From positions 1,798,001-1,862,000 of the forward strand of contig JAEBUN010000005.1 of NCBI GenBank assembly GCA_023014365.1: a stretch of DNA of 64,000 nucleotides. Direction: 5' to 3'. Positions within the stretch are counted from its first letter, which is position 1; the number at the start of each line of letters is the position of its first letter. The translations under genes and the position numbers were made by a program. Under the pieces are notes generated by a model. That model worked only from the letters and a program-made list of their open reading frames with translations. It ran no database searches and was not told the DNA's origin. Origin of the DNA: Lepiota brunneoincarnata. Its lineage: Eukaryota; Basidiomycota; Agaricomycetes; Agaricales; Agaricaceae. This document shows, one piece after another, positions 12,039 to 24,111 of the stretch.

Positions 12039-13303
12039 ATGTCTGCCTCCTCTGGCATCACCGTTGCACCCGATCTCACCGCAAAGTTCGCAGACGCTCT
12101 CAAGTCGGACAATATCCGTTTTCTCAAGATTATCATTCAAGATGGTCTCTTGTTCACCGTCAGCTCCATTGATGGCTTGCGATCTCATATCCTTGCTTAG
12201 AATTGCTCGTCCATGAGCGCTCTATCCCTGTCACTGGTTCATTTCAGGCAGACCTCAGAAAGCTTCAGGACACAAACGTTCTTCAGGATGATGACCCTGC
12301 ATATATCCTCGCGAAACTAGACCCCCCTTCCACCGATTGGGTTGCTTTCTGCTATGTGCCAGAGACTGCCAAAGTCAGAGACAAGGTGCGCCCATCAGCC
12401 ATCCCGAAGGATCTTTTCTCACAGGGGCAAGATAGATGCTTTATGCTTCAACTCGCTCCTCGCTCCTCAAATCCCTGGGATCCACTGTCTTCACCGACTT
12501 CGTATCTGCGACGTCGAAAGCAGATTTGACCCCAGAAGCCTATCAAACTCACTTACAGCATCTTGCCGCCCCAAAGCCCCTCTCTGCTCGCGAGAGAGAG
12601 ATGGCTGATGTACGCGCCGCTGAGAATGGTTCGTATGAAGGGAGTCGCGCGCTTGCAAGTCACGTTGGTAGTGGTGTAGGCTTCAAGTGGATGCCCGAGG
12701 TAGAAGAGGCCATCGCTGAACTTGGCCGAGGCGATAACTCTGCAATAGTCGTCATGGTGAGCCTCTTTACTCGGAGGTGAACCTAGAACAACACCAAGAC
12801 TTTATAGACGATTGATGCTCAAACGGAAACACTTCAACTCAAGTCGAATTCTGAGATAACCGTCGGTCAACTATCCTCGATAATTCCGAACGCCGAGCCC
12901 TCGTATGCTCTGTTTGCTTGGCCTCAATCTCACACCTCCCCTTCGCGCCGGGAACTCAGTACGTCCCGTTGCAACCTCACACTGTTATACACCTTATCCC
13001 AGGACGCTAGTCTTTATCTATTCCTGTCCCTCCAAGTCCCCAGTGAAACATCGCATGTTATATTCGTCAGGCTCAGGCTCGACCCAGCGGTGGATTAAAG
13101 AGTTACTTACCTCAGCAGCCCCCACGGCCCGCCTCGCGTCGAGGAGAATTGAAACGTCTGATCCCCAGGAACTCACAGAAGAATATATCATCGAGGATCT
13201 TGGACTCAGGATCGAAACAGGGGTTGAAAACGGTACAACTTTGCATCCAAGTGAAGGTCCAAAGCCTTTTGCGAAACCCAGAGGTCCTCCGAGGAGACGT
13301 TGA
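12039..13303 (+). CDS. TWF1: Twinfilin, actin-monomer-binding protein (two ADF-H domains)
   Basis: Twinfilin sequesters ADP-actin monomers and caps barbed ends in the cortical cytoskeleton. The ATG at 12039 opens with SASSGITVAPDLTAKFADAL, the usual first helix of the N-terminal ADF-homology domain. The first intron follows IIIQDG and rejoins at ELLVHERSIPV. The first ADF-H domain continues to about 12530. A linker with the typical LSAREREMADVRAAE leads to the second ADF-H domain (about 12690-13110) with KHRMLYSSG near its end. The C-terminus is short and basic (KPFAKPRGPPRRR), as in family members whose tail binds capping protein. The total of about 330 residues matches twinfilins. Confidence 0.92.
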
Positions 13304-13682
13304 AAGCATCCAATATGGACCTATGTGTATGTAGATTGTGTCATGACAGAGCTAGGCTTGAGACTGCCGTCATAACGGCGCCTGGGGCGCCTCAACCAAT
13401 CCACTTGAGTGTACAATACAGCATATTTCTCCATCTCATATCATAGGTTATTTGTCCTCACAATATTTCCGCAAGGTGGAGAAACCATACATGTTCGAGA
13501 TGAGGCATGTTGACAATCTAGGTGCGAGGGACAATAGGCGAAGACACAGTGAAAACGAAAATTCTGAGAGTTATGCTCATATATCTCATTTTCCTTTCAC
13601 ACCTACATAGCCGGATCTTGCGGCGCCCCCTTCCTGGCTTATCATATATATATATAGCAATCTAGGGAAATCACTCATACTT
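13304..13682. other. Intergenic region between twinfilin and LOG gene
   Basis: This 379-bp interval holds the 3' flank of twinfilin and the promoter of the LOG-family gene. Apart from the TATA-like run listed separately, I see nothing recognisable. Confidence 0.5.
13645..13656 (+). promoter_or_regulatory. TATA-like AT repeat upstream of LOG gene
   Basis: An uninterrupted TATATATATATA run ends 26 bp before the ATG of the LOG-family gene. Its position would allow it to act as a TATA element with a very short leader. It could equally be a simple repeat. Confidence 0.4.
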
Positions 13683-14695
13683 ATGGCCACCACCCCCGAT
13701 AGCATCAACGATACAAGGGGCCCCGTGGCTGTCTACTGTGGCTCCTCAACTGGCACACGGAAGGCCTATGCTGCGGCAGCAGCTTGTACGTCTTGCCTTT
13801 TAATACTTCTCGTCCCCGACAGGGCTGATACTAAATCGAGCGTGTAGCCATTGGCAAAGCCCTGGCTCTTCATAATCGTCCATTGGTATATGGAGGAGGG
13901 TCCAAGGGTATTATGGGTGTAGTTTCTGGAGCAGTCCTAGAGTACGGCGGAAAAGTGACGGGCATCGTACCATATGCTATGGTCACTTCTGGTGGTGAGA
14001 GGGAAAAAAGTGGTACAGAGAAAGAGTTGAGAGAGGAGTCCGATGAGAAGGGGCGCGAAGCGGTTCGTGTACCTACAGTCTATTCCAATGAAAGGATTAA
14101 ATGTGATCGTAGGTCGAAACTGTCCGTGGGCGTTTTGTGTGGTCTTGTCGCATTCGGAACTCATGGTAAATTTGCTCCAGATTGTCGTGCAGTCGATGCA
14201 TGAACGCAAGGTTGAGATGGCAAAGCGGGTGGACGGATTCATTGGGCTCCCCGGTGGCTTTGGCACATTTGAAGAGGTGCGGTCTTCGTAATTGCATGGC
14301 ATAACAACCTAATTCATAGTCGAAGGTCCTAGAAGTAACAACTTGGACGCAGCTGGGCATCCACGACAAACGTATGCATTAATTCAATCAAATATAGAAA
14401 GCACTAATAATTTCTAGCCATCGTCCTTGTCAATGTCTTGGGGTTCTGGGGACCACTGCGACAACTCATTAGACAATCAGTGGCAGACGGCTTTATCGAT
14501 TCTCTGAATGAACGGATAATTGTATTCGTGGACGGACCAATTAACCCAGAAGAACACCTGGCCTTCGACTGGGGGTCCGCAGCGCTCGCGGCACTGGATA
14601 AATGGGAGAAAGCCTGTCATCGACCCTTATTCGACTGGACACAGAAGATGGAGGGGAGTGCACGTAAGGAGGGAGGCAAATGGATTGCTACATAA
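13683..14695 (+). CDS. LOG-family protein (putative cytokinin riboside 5'-monophosphate phosphoribohydrolase)
   Basis: LOG proteins cleave the N-glycosidic bond of nucleoside 5'-monophosphates; the plant and several microbial members release active cytokinin bases. The reading begins [22 protein letters not shown] (VYCGSS is the Rossmann-like first strand). It continues through [18 protein letters not shown], then [20 protein letters not shown] and the signature PGGFGTFEE with its catalytic Glu. The C-terminal part is [14 protein letters not shown]. At least three introns are evident (after residue ~36, around 14060-14190, and near 14276-14330 and 14370-14417). About 240 residues fits the family. 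Older databases call such proteins lysine decarboxylases, which is a misnomer. The true substrate in this fungus is unknown. Confidence 0.88.
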
Positions 14696-14735
14696 GTTGG
14701 GTCGGCCTTGCATCAATCCGTGGCGGGTTGTTGCA

Positions 14736-16426
14736 TTAGCTAGAAGAGGCTTCTTCCGCCACTGCAGCTTTACTTTTTCCAATTATCGGTACAATCGCAC
14801 GGTTGGTAGACATAAATGCATCAACATCGGCTTCCGTGACCCTATTTCGTCGCTAAAAGAAAAGTGAGGCGGAGGTCCCCACAAGAGAAAATGCGCGCAA
14901 CAAACCTCTTGAAACCCTCCGACGAACCGCTGAAGCTCAGTGATACACTTGGCCTTTAGTTGGCCAGTCAACAGTGTACCAGCACGGTATTCCTATGTAC
15001 CATTGTGTTGGCAATTGTATTGGAGAATTGTGTGGTGGCACTCACACGACCGAGTCGTTCTAATTCCTCGTCATCCTCTAGAAAGAAGGTCATATACTGG
15101 TATGCAACGTCAACTTCGGTGTCACCACCCAGCCGTCTATGTTCTTCTTCAGTTTCTCGACCACCCGAGAACCCGTGTCGAGTGACCTTGTTCTTGATTT
15201 GATTTGGCTTATCCGTCATATAGATACTGCTATTAGGGTCGCTGGCGCTCATTTTAGTTTGAGGTCCTTGCAAGGCGGGGAAGAATTTGGAGTGGAGGAG
15301 TGCAGGTTTAGGGTACTTAAGTTTCACAGCCACATCGCGGGTGAGGCGGAAGTAGGGGTCCTGATCAATCGCACAGGGTATCAAGCAAGGGATATTGGAG
15401 ACTGTGCCAAAGATGTGTGGGAAGGAGCTAGAGAAGGAGGGTGCAGCTTGGATGGCGGCAAAGTGGATCTTGCCGATGTTATCACTATTGGACATGTGAG
15501 ATGTTAATGACGGAAAGAATTGAGAATCTATACGTACGATTCATTGAAACCAAAGGTAGCTTTCGCTTGGTTATAGCTGATTTGTCGAGATATCCTGGAA
15601 ATGTTTTCATAGAAGGGACCACCCATGTAGGCGTAGTCGCTGAAAATGAAAGTCCGATCAAGTTCAAAGCCACAAGCGATGATGTCCTTTGCATTTTCTC
15701 TTGCGAACTTGCGAGTTTGGTCAGGTTTGAGTTCATGCTTGAATAAGAACTTCTCGTCGTCTAGTTTGCGCACTGTTGATTTGGCGGATTACATTCTTGG
15801 GATAGGAATCATACCGGTCAACTGGATAACCAATGGGCACTGGAAGATATCTTGTAGCCACCTGAGGGGGATCAGGAAGGATGATTAAGCAGGTTCGAGC
15901 CGCTCACTTGGTAAACACGAAAGGTACCATGTGTCCGAGGTGCATGCTGTCGCTACTAGGTCCTCTCCCGGTGTATAAGAAAAAGGGTTTCCCTTGCTCG
16001 TAACGGTCGAGGATCTTGTCGAACTCCCTAATATGGGTCACTTGTTAAGTTACAGTTGGTAAAAAGTGCGATACGACATCGTACCGGTGAGAGAAGAACA
16101 TTCCTCGTCTCAAAAACACATGAGGCCTGTGTCCGGTCAGACGCTCAAACCGGTCCAGGAGGGCTGGATCGGTCCTGCGAGTGCCAAACTGGTCTATCAG
16201 CTTGTCGTAGTCAATGGCTTGCTGCTTTCCGTCAGCGGTGACAGAGCCTTTGACATCCCAGGGCGTAACAACTTGCTCATGTGGTTGGGTGTCCGTAGCA
16301 GCGGGCTTGATTATAGCAGCACCAGGTGTGGTAGCAGAACTGGGAAAGCAACTAGGTAAGGAAATAATACTGAGCTGTAACTGGAACTGACACGGGGGCA
16401 GCAGCATGGGCGGTCGTCGCATCCAT
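14736..16426 (-). CDS. WRS1: Tryptophanyl-tRNA synthetase, cytosolic
   Basis: A class I aminoacyl-tRNA synthetase charging tRNA-Trp. The start at 16426 gives [12 protein letters not shown], joined over an intron to a Pro/Thr-rich leader. It then enters [10 protein letters not shown] and [13 protein letters not shown], typical of eukaryotic and archaeal TrpRS. The HIGH-type site is MHLGHMVPF (about 15930) and the KMSKS-type loop is KMSASDPN (about 15260), the usual eukaryotic form. The C-terminal domain has [18 protein letters not shown] in the last exon, and the stop is at 14736-14738. No long mitochondrial presequence is obvious. It is head-to-head with NOT4 (198 bp) and tail-to-tail with the LOG gene (40 bp). 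Confidence 0.94.
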
Positions 16427-16624
16427 CGAATGTAGAGGGAGGTAGCCACTGATTAGATAAAATGATGGGATTAAGTGTCCGTTCAAGCAGGGACAAATAA
16501 GCGTGGGAGTGGATGACATTTGTGTGCGAATTCTGGCCTTTGCCTCATTGAATACCGCGTTCCAGCTTGGATTTGCTGTTTCTCTCTCTTATCACTGCAT
16601 ATAACATCTTCATCGCAACACACA
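16427..16624. promoter_or_regulatory. Shared promoter region between WRS1 and NOT4
   Basis: The 198 bp between the divergent start codons of WRS1 and NOT4 must contain both promoters. I do not see a confident TATA box or other named element. Confidence 0.5.
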
Positions 16625-19600
16625 ATGTCCGCTGCCAGACTTCACCCCTCTTTGCCAGCACCTGTCGTACATGCGGGGTTTTCGACCTCCCAGTCCAAGT
16701 CCCATGTCCTCGCAGGAGTACAGGACGCGTACTGGAGTGACGATGAAGCGGTCGGTCTCTAACCGTGTTTTTAAATAGCTTGTCCTCATACACAAGCGCC
16801 CTGTGACTGTTTAGGAGGATGCAGAGTGTCCTTTGTGTCTCGAAGAAATGGATATTTCAGATTTGAATTTCAAGCCTTGTGTCTGTGGATATCAGGTGCA
16901 ACTCATCTTTTCTTTTGTTCACTGTACTACAAGGAGGTTGATCACTACTGCTCAGATCTGCCGTTTTTGCTGGCATCATATCAAGGAGAATCTCAACAAG
17001 CGTTGTCCAGCTTGTCGTAGGATCTACACAGATGAGGCGGTCGAATTCAAGCCTATCAATACACAAGAGTAAGGTTTCTATCTGGGGTGTCTTTTCGGTA
17101 GGCTTATATAGTCCAAGTCACAAGCGCCTCATGCAGCAGAAGAGGCGGGGGGAACGTGAACGCAAGGAGCTTGATGCCCTTGGAAGACGTCATCTCGCGA
17201 ATGTCCGAGTGGTACAACGCAATGTAGTATACGTTGTTGGTATCGGGCCTCGATTTGCCAAAGAAGAGGTGGGGTCTCCAGTTTTCCGACGTAGGCACGA
17301 CTCATCGCCTCCCTCAGCTTATACCGACCCTTCGTTCTAATGACTATTTTGGCCAATATGGGAAGATCACCAAAATTATCCTCGTGAAGCGCACACCTTC
17401 TGGCGGCGGTGCTCCTGTTGTCGGTCTTTACATTACGTATCATAGAAAGGAAGATGCGGCGCGTGCGATGGCAGCTGTGGATGGAATCGCGTCTCCTGGA
17501 GGAGGGAAAGAGGTCATGCGCGCAAGCTATGGAACAACGAAATATTGCATGGCATTTCTTCGCAGTGTTTCCTGCACGGATCATAGCTGTATGAACCTCC
17601 ATGAGTGGGGGGATGAGAAGGATTGCTTTACCAAGGAGGATCTTACAACCTTGTAAGCGGTAGATTTCTCAGCCTCCGTTGCTTTGCTGATAGAGGTAAT
17701 CCAGAAAACATACTATGAAGGCAACTGAGAGCCGCACGCGTACGACGATCATTAAGAGATCTGAAGAACACGAAGGTGACTACTACGTCTTTTCGTAGAT
17801 TCAAACTTGGATTCTTATAGCATATACCAGCCGGTTTACCGCGTGCGGCTTCTTGGGCTCAAAAACCCTCGGGCGCTCAATCTACCATCGGATTGGTTCC
17901 TTCATCCTCGACTACCCATCTTTCGCGGCAGACCCGCCGCGGGGGAGTACCACGTCAGACGAGGTCTGCTGCTGGCGCTCAGATAGACTCGCGGGCTCCA
18001 CAGACTCGATCTGGGGTCGAGCGCAAGTCAGCAGGGACACCTATCTCCCAAGCATCCGCTTCAAGACCTCCAACTCCTCCTGGTCTGGTCTCTGATGCGA
18101 GGGCATCGCGGAAGGAAGCGTCAATACCAAAGACTTCGAGCTCCCCCGCACCATCTACTGCTGCTGAATCAGGATGCCGGTTCACTGGGACATGATCACG
18201 GGCCCCCACTATCGTCGAGACCGTCGTCCCCTGGATCTGTACAATCGCCTATGCCTTCCATGGCTTCTGTTGCTACAACTCTTCCCACCGTTCCTCCAGG
18301 TCTCTCAGCGCCGCCGGGAATCCTTTCCCCAAGTCGCCCACCTCGAGTTGGTACAGCTTCCCCACAAACACCTTTGCTGTCCTCGCAGTCATCATATCAA
18401 ATGTCCATGGCAGCACGTGCATTACTTGATGATGTGAAGGCGAGAAGAGAGGCAGCTCCACCTGCGGCCGGTTATAGTCCCTTCCCTGACTTTGATCGCA
18501 CCCTTCAGACTTTGAGCGGTGGTGATGATGGAGGTTTCAGCTTCAACCTTGATCCCAAGCTCGCTGATGAAGTTGATGCCTCCGAAAGCTTGGGCGAGTT
18601 CGATGCTGATGCCACTCTTCCTTTCAATGGTTCATATGTGGATACTTTTCCTGCTTTGCGGAACCCAAGCCTTGGACCACCACCCCCTGGATTAGCTTAT
18701 CCGACCAATCGTTCAATATATGACCCGTATCCCAAATCGGACTTGGACCGGCAAACGCAGCATGGTTACGTCGGTTCTTTTAACCCCTTTGCCGATTCTT
18801 CCGAGGATGATATCCGAGGTGCCTCATCGCGCTCAACGGGAGACACGGATGATGAAAGGAAGTTTTCACGGTTCAATTTCGCTCGTGGAAGACAAAATAC
18901 CAGCCTCCAGGCGTCTCCTTCCAGTGGCTCGGTATCCCTTGTTCCCAATAATCGCGAGAATCCTGTGTTGTATGCTGCAGCCAATGGATTCTCCCCCAAT
19001 TCTCAACAACATTGGTCGCCGCTCCACCACCAGGAATACAGCTATTCGCAGCCCGTTTCTAGTGTTGGATCTCCTTTGTTACAACAGAATCAAGCGCAGA
19101 CCGGCTTTCCCCAACCAACATCCCGGTTCCAGCCTTTCGAGTCCGATCTTAGCGAAGCACAGTTACGGGATTTTATCCAATCAAGCCGGGAACGGGCTGG
19201 CGTCAATCATCTTCATTCTGACCATCAAGGTATTGACTTCAATTTAGCTATCACTCTGGCTTAACGATCTTCGCTAGAACAACTGAGCCTTAACCAATCT
19301 CAACAACCTTTCCATGATCCTGCTATCATGTCTGCCAGTTTTGCACCGGCTTCCCAAGCTCCATTGACCAATCTTGGTTATGGGCCACCTCCTGGCCTTT
19401 CCATTCCGCCAGGGTTGAACACCGATAACGTCATGGGCCCCCATGTCAGTCCTATTCCTCCTCTTGGTGAAGGATCTACTCATGGTGAGTCTAATCTCTT
19501 ATTTTATCAGGGGAGGGAGGTCAGCGTACCAAGTGCCGTGCTTTCTCAGTGCGGGAACTCTATCCTCGGCATTAGTGCATTCAACACCTTTGTTGCGCGT

Positions 19601-21252
19601 TCCCAATAGTCTGCTTGCGGATCATTCGACTTGTCGCCACCTGGACATTAACACACACACCAACACCCTCCCTCCCCTTACCTTTGGTATGGTATCCACG
19701 GCGAAATGACGCTAACATAATTCTTCCTTATTTTATGTATCAACACGGTTTAGTATCAACGACTTCGCCTGCACCCTCTGTCACATTGTCACCTTCCGAT
19801 TTTCCAGCGCTCGTGGCAAACAATGCGGAATTATCTTCAGTCCAAGACGAGCATTTCGCTACATCCGAGATCAAAAAGACCAAGACACAAGAGAAAGCAG
19901 AGAGAAAGGCGGTGAAACAAGCTGCCGCAGCGGAGAGAGCAGCGGAGAGGCAAAGGATCGCTCAGGAAAAGGCTGCAACAAAGGCTGCAGAGAAGGCGGA
20001 GCTGGTTCGAAAGAAGGCTGAGGAGAGGGAAAGATTGTTGCAGGAGCAAGCTGCCGAGGCCGAGCGGAAAAGGGCAGAGGAATTGGTCGTGAAGATGGAA
20101 CGAGAGATTGTCGCGCGGGCGGAACGGGAAGCACTTGAGAAGGCTAAGGCTGACAGGGAAAAGGAGAGGGCGGCACGTATGGAGAAGGAGAGGGCAGCAG
20201 CCGCCAAGAAAGCGCAAAGGCAGGCGGATGTGGTGAAAGCAAATATCAAAGCTAAGGATCAACCAGCTGCTCATGCCACCGAGACCCAAACAAAGTTTTC
20301 TCAAGTTGCTCAAGTACCCTTACTCTCTAAGAAGCCCAAGAAGAACAAGCCTATTACCAAGCCTATACGTGTCCCCAAGGAGGACGAGCATTTGCAAGAT
20401 GAAACTTCCACCTTACTCTCAGCCGCTACCTCCGAAGCGCCTCGTTTGCCGGGCCAAACCGCGAACTCCAGTCGCGCCCATTCGCGTACACAATCGGTGG
20501 AGCGCCAATCGAGCCGCGTCACAATTCTGGACTTATTCGAGCAGATCCACATCACGAAGCCCCAGATGGACCTCCCAAGTCACCCATTCTTCGATCTCTA
20601 TAGGGTGGTTTCAGCCTCAAAAATGTCACTTGAATACGGTCCTCTGGTTCACGCACTGTCTGCACTGTCTGTTGGGGGCACATCATTTTCCAATAACATG
20701 CCGTCAAGCTCAATCGATAACGCAGTTTCTTCCTTCCAGCAACTTCTTGAAACGTTGACCCAAACGATATCCGATCTGCTTCGTTTACTCCCTCGTACTA
20801 CTTGGGACGATTCCTCGTCGTTCGACGGTGTCCTTCGTGATATGCTGAAAAGTGACGATTTCCTTGACGATGCGGGGGAGGAAAATGCAGCCAAGGAGGA
20901 CGAAGTCACTGCTTTAACATTGGCGTTGGAACGTCGCGCTAGGTGGATGGAGGTTCAGCTGTCCAAATTAGAGGAGCTGCATCGCGACATTAACACGGCC
21001 GCCGTGCGTGCTGTTCTGGCGTTCAATGATAATGGTTGGGACAAAAGTAGATTCCTCCCTCGCTTAACCAACACTCTTCGTCGTTTCGAACAAATTGGGA
21101 TGGTGGATGAGGATGGGAGGTTGAGGCCGATGACAATTGATGAGCTGGAAAAAAAACTGATCGTCTCAAAGGAGGCAACTGTTTTTGCTGAAACGGAAGT
21201 TCGCGAGATGATGGAAAGGTTTCAAGGGATTAAGTTTGAGTCGCCTTACTAG
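16625..21252 (+). CDS. NOT4: CCR4-NOT complex E3 ubiquitin ligase NOT4
   Basis: NOT4 is the RING ubiquitin ligase of CCR4-NOT, acting in mRNA turnover and co-translational quality control. The ATG at 16625 leads to a C4C4 RING (CPLCLEEM ... CVCGYQ ... ICRFCWHHI ... CPACRRIY, 16810-17020). A coiled linker (HKRLMQQKRRGERERKELD), an RRM (about 17190-17520, VVYVVGIGPRFA) and a CCCH finger (CMAFLRSVSCTDHSCMNLHEW, 17550-17610) follow, matching the family order. The C-terminal half is Ser/Pro-rich, then a long Glu/Arg/Ala/Lys coiled coil (19860-20260), ending in ERFQGIKFESPY. Two junctions are unusual: a 269-nt intron (19485-19753) and a weak-donor intron or frame slip at 18088-18172. Confidence 0.93.
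19485..19753 (+). other. Unusually long (269 nt) intron in NOT4
   Basis: The donor GTGAGT at 19485 and acceptor TTTAG at 19753 join STH to VSTTSPAPS in frame. Most introns in the window are 50-65 nt. The last 130 or so bases of this intron stay open in the downstream reading frame, so an alternative acceptor would also give a protein. Confidence 0.65.
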
Positions 21253-21438
21253 CTTATGCGATCGGTAGCTCATTCTCTTTGACATGACGTAATTGTAGTG
21301 ATGAACGTTCCTGCTGAAATTGGCATAAATAATCAAAGTACATTTTACTGCCCTTGCTAGTAACCTCCAGGTCTTAGTATCACAGGCATTTCCATCATAT
21401 CGTCTAATTACCGTGGGGCACCGTGGTAGTAGTCACAA

Positions 21439-23965
21439 TTAGTGTTTGTCGTCGGGTGTCTTATCTGGATAGAGCTTTGAAATTTTCTTTCGATGAATCT
21501 GCGAATCGATGGGTGAATGCTCCTACCTTTCCAGGGTTTAGAATGTTGAGAGGATCTACTGCTTGTTTGATCAGTCGCATAAGTTCGACGGTGCCCTCCC
21601 CGAGCTCCTCAGTTAGGTACTCCTTCTTGCCGACTCCGACACCATGCTCTCCAGTACCTGTTCATACATACAAGACTGGTTCATGCGAGTGAGGACCGAC
21701 AGATACGCAACTTACATGTTCCATCCAGGTTGACAGCGCGATGAACGAGGCGGTGAACAGCCTTGCCAACTTCTGTTAATTCTTCGTCGTCACGAAAGAG
21801 GATCAAGGCGTGGAAATTGCCATCTCCGACATGCCCAACAATTGTACTATAGAGCCCTGCCTCGGAGAGGTCTTTCTTGGTCTCGTAAACCAACTGTGGA
21901 AGTCTTGATACAGGGACACTGCATGCACAAGGGTGATCGTCCCAGTAGAGTTTTGGATAGAAGGACAGGACGGTGGCATCGAATCGTGAGATCAGTGAAG
22001 GGTGTAGGAGGGCTCACCAAACATCCGTAGTCCAGCACCGGGTTCCAGGGTGGCTTGCGAGACTAGACATGAGGGCATACTTGCGGTTTTGCCAGAGATC
22101 TTCGGCCTCTTGATCCGTAGCAGCGAACTTGAAGGTTTTGCTGCCGTGTTTCTTGACAATAGATTGGATAGTCTTTGATGTCGAGGAGATGCACCCAGGG
22201 TCACCCTGTATCTTGAAAAAGAGGGTGTCCTTGACAGGGTAGGGGTTGTCTACGAGACCAGCTTTGTTGATAGCGTCCATCACTGTCTTCATGATGAACC
22301 TTGTGCAGGACACAGGTGGTATCAAAATCTCACTATGATCGTCCAGGAGTTCGATGCACTCTGAAAGCGGATGAACCCCCTTCGTGATTTAACAGACGCG
22401 AGGGACTTACGGATATGTGGACCATGCGGTGTGTTAAGAATTTCTTGGACAGCACTGACGGCGTGTTCGACGTTCGGAAATTGTGCCATAGCCACTTTGG
22501 TGGGCAGTAGTGGGGTGAGTCTGATGGTCACTGAAAGGAGTTGAGTGAGTGGAGCAATCCCCTGAGGTGCCGCGCATGTGTGAGATACCTTCAGTGACGA
22601 TACCCAGTGTGCCCTCCGCGCCGATGAATAGTTTCGTTGTGTCGAAGCCTGCAGCGGATTTTCTCGCTCGCCTTCTTGTTTTGACGATTTGACCGTTAGG
22701 AAGGACTGCGGTCTATTGCGGGTGAAGGTTACAGAGCAATACAGATAGGCTTTCGGAGAGCTCACAAGGTTGAGGAACCATTCTGCTCGGGCAGTGCCGT
22801 ACCGTACAGCGTTAGCTGATAATTTCCATTGAGACGAGGGCTGGTTTGTAGAGGCAGAGCCCAAACTCACTGCCGCTGCAACCTGTACTAATCATTCCAC
22901 CAATTGTCTATGGTAGGTATTCAATATGAATGTTCAGTACGAATAAGAAGCCTGGTGAGATGGGAGGGGCCACCTACAGCCCCAGGACCGGGATCCAACT
23001 GAAAATAAAGCATGAGCCAGGTTAGAGGCAAGTAGAGGATCATACCGGGAAAAATAGAGGAATGCCCTTGGCCTTGAGAGTCTGATTGATGTCCTCCCAT
23101 CTCGCACCCGGTTGGCACGCTAGGTCAGAATCCTCCACTGTAGCGTGGTGTCAATTGGTAGAAGCTGGGACGAAGATCATAATACCATTGATTTTCAAAA
23201 TCTTGTCCATTCCGGACACATCCAAACATATGCTTCCTGTAGGGTACTGCACCAAAAGAATAGGTTTATGATGAGGGTCAGAAGATGCGGGCACTCACAC
23301 CCGAGAAATGGCCTTCAAGGCTGGTGGCGCCACTGTAGGCAGTTATTGGCACCCTATATTTCCGAGCGATGTTGACAATTTTGACTACATCTTGTGTGGA
23401 TTTCGGGCGGACCTGCGAAATTTATGTAACTCCTATGCATTCATTTTGCACAAATCCAACACGAACGATGACAGCATGAGCAGAGGAAGGATGGTAAGAA
23501 TTCTCGGATGAGCCATATGTCTTGAGTGCGTTGGGGTCCATTACGACAGATTCTGGGTCTGGAAAAGCTTCTTGGAGCTCGTGTATGGCTGATTTGAGCT
23601 CTTGCGGAGAAGCATAGCGAGTTTCTTTGGCTGATCCGGCAAATTTCTGGTTTGTGGACTGGAGGAAGTAAGCACGATGCTTTTGAGCTTGACTGACTTC
23701 CTACCCCTGTGGACTCGAACGCCTCCGTCAGACCAACAATAAGGAGGGCATAGACGACTGATTGCAGTAGGATACGTGTTTGTAGAGATCCGGGGAACTG
23801 GTTCGACCATGGTGAGAAGCGAAGGTGGCTCGAGAAAGACTTAGACGACTCCGTGGCATATGGACGGCTCGGACACAGTGGACGGTGCCATTGCGATGGC
23901 AAATGCAAGGGAACAGGGCGTCGAGCAATGGCAACGAAGCGGGAGAACCCGGACATACTGAGCAT
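21439..23965 (-). CDS. DLD1: D-lactate dehydrogenase (cytochrome), mitochondrial, FAD-dependent
   Basis: This enzyme oxidises D-lactate to pyruvate and passes electrons to cytochrome c. The N-terminus from the ATG at 23965 (MLSMSGFSRFVAIARRPVPL) is rich in Arg and Ser with few acids, as expected of a mitochondrial presequence. A hydrophobic stretch (LLQSVVYALLIVGLTEAF) around 23760-23710 could be an inner-membrane anchor. The FAD-binding domain occupies the middle exons. The C-terminal FAD-oxidase domain shows GHVGDGNFHALILF (21840-21780) and GEHGVGVGKKEYL (about 21640), both family hallmarks. It ends NPGK, intron, LYPDKTPDDKH, with stop at 21439-21441. The open frame extends to 24010 but has no ATG there. 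It is tail-to-tail with NOT4. Confidence 0.92.
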
Positions 23966-24111
23966 CCTTGGCGGGCTCGGGGAGCTCAACTCAGCGAGCG
24001 GGAGGGGCACATGTGACGCATATTTGGAACCGGCCTTTCAGTCACAACTCTGCCATGAACCACTCCAAGCCAAGGTCGACTGATTCTCGCTGCAGCTTCA
24101 CCCCCGGCTCG

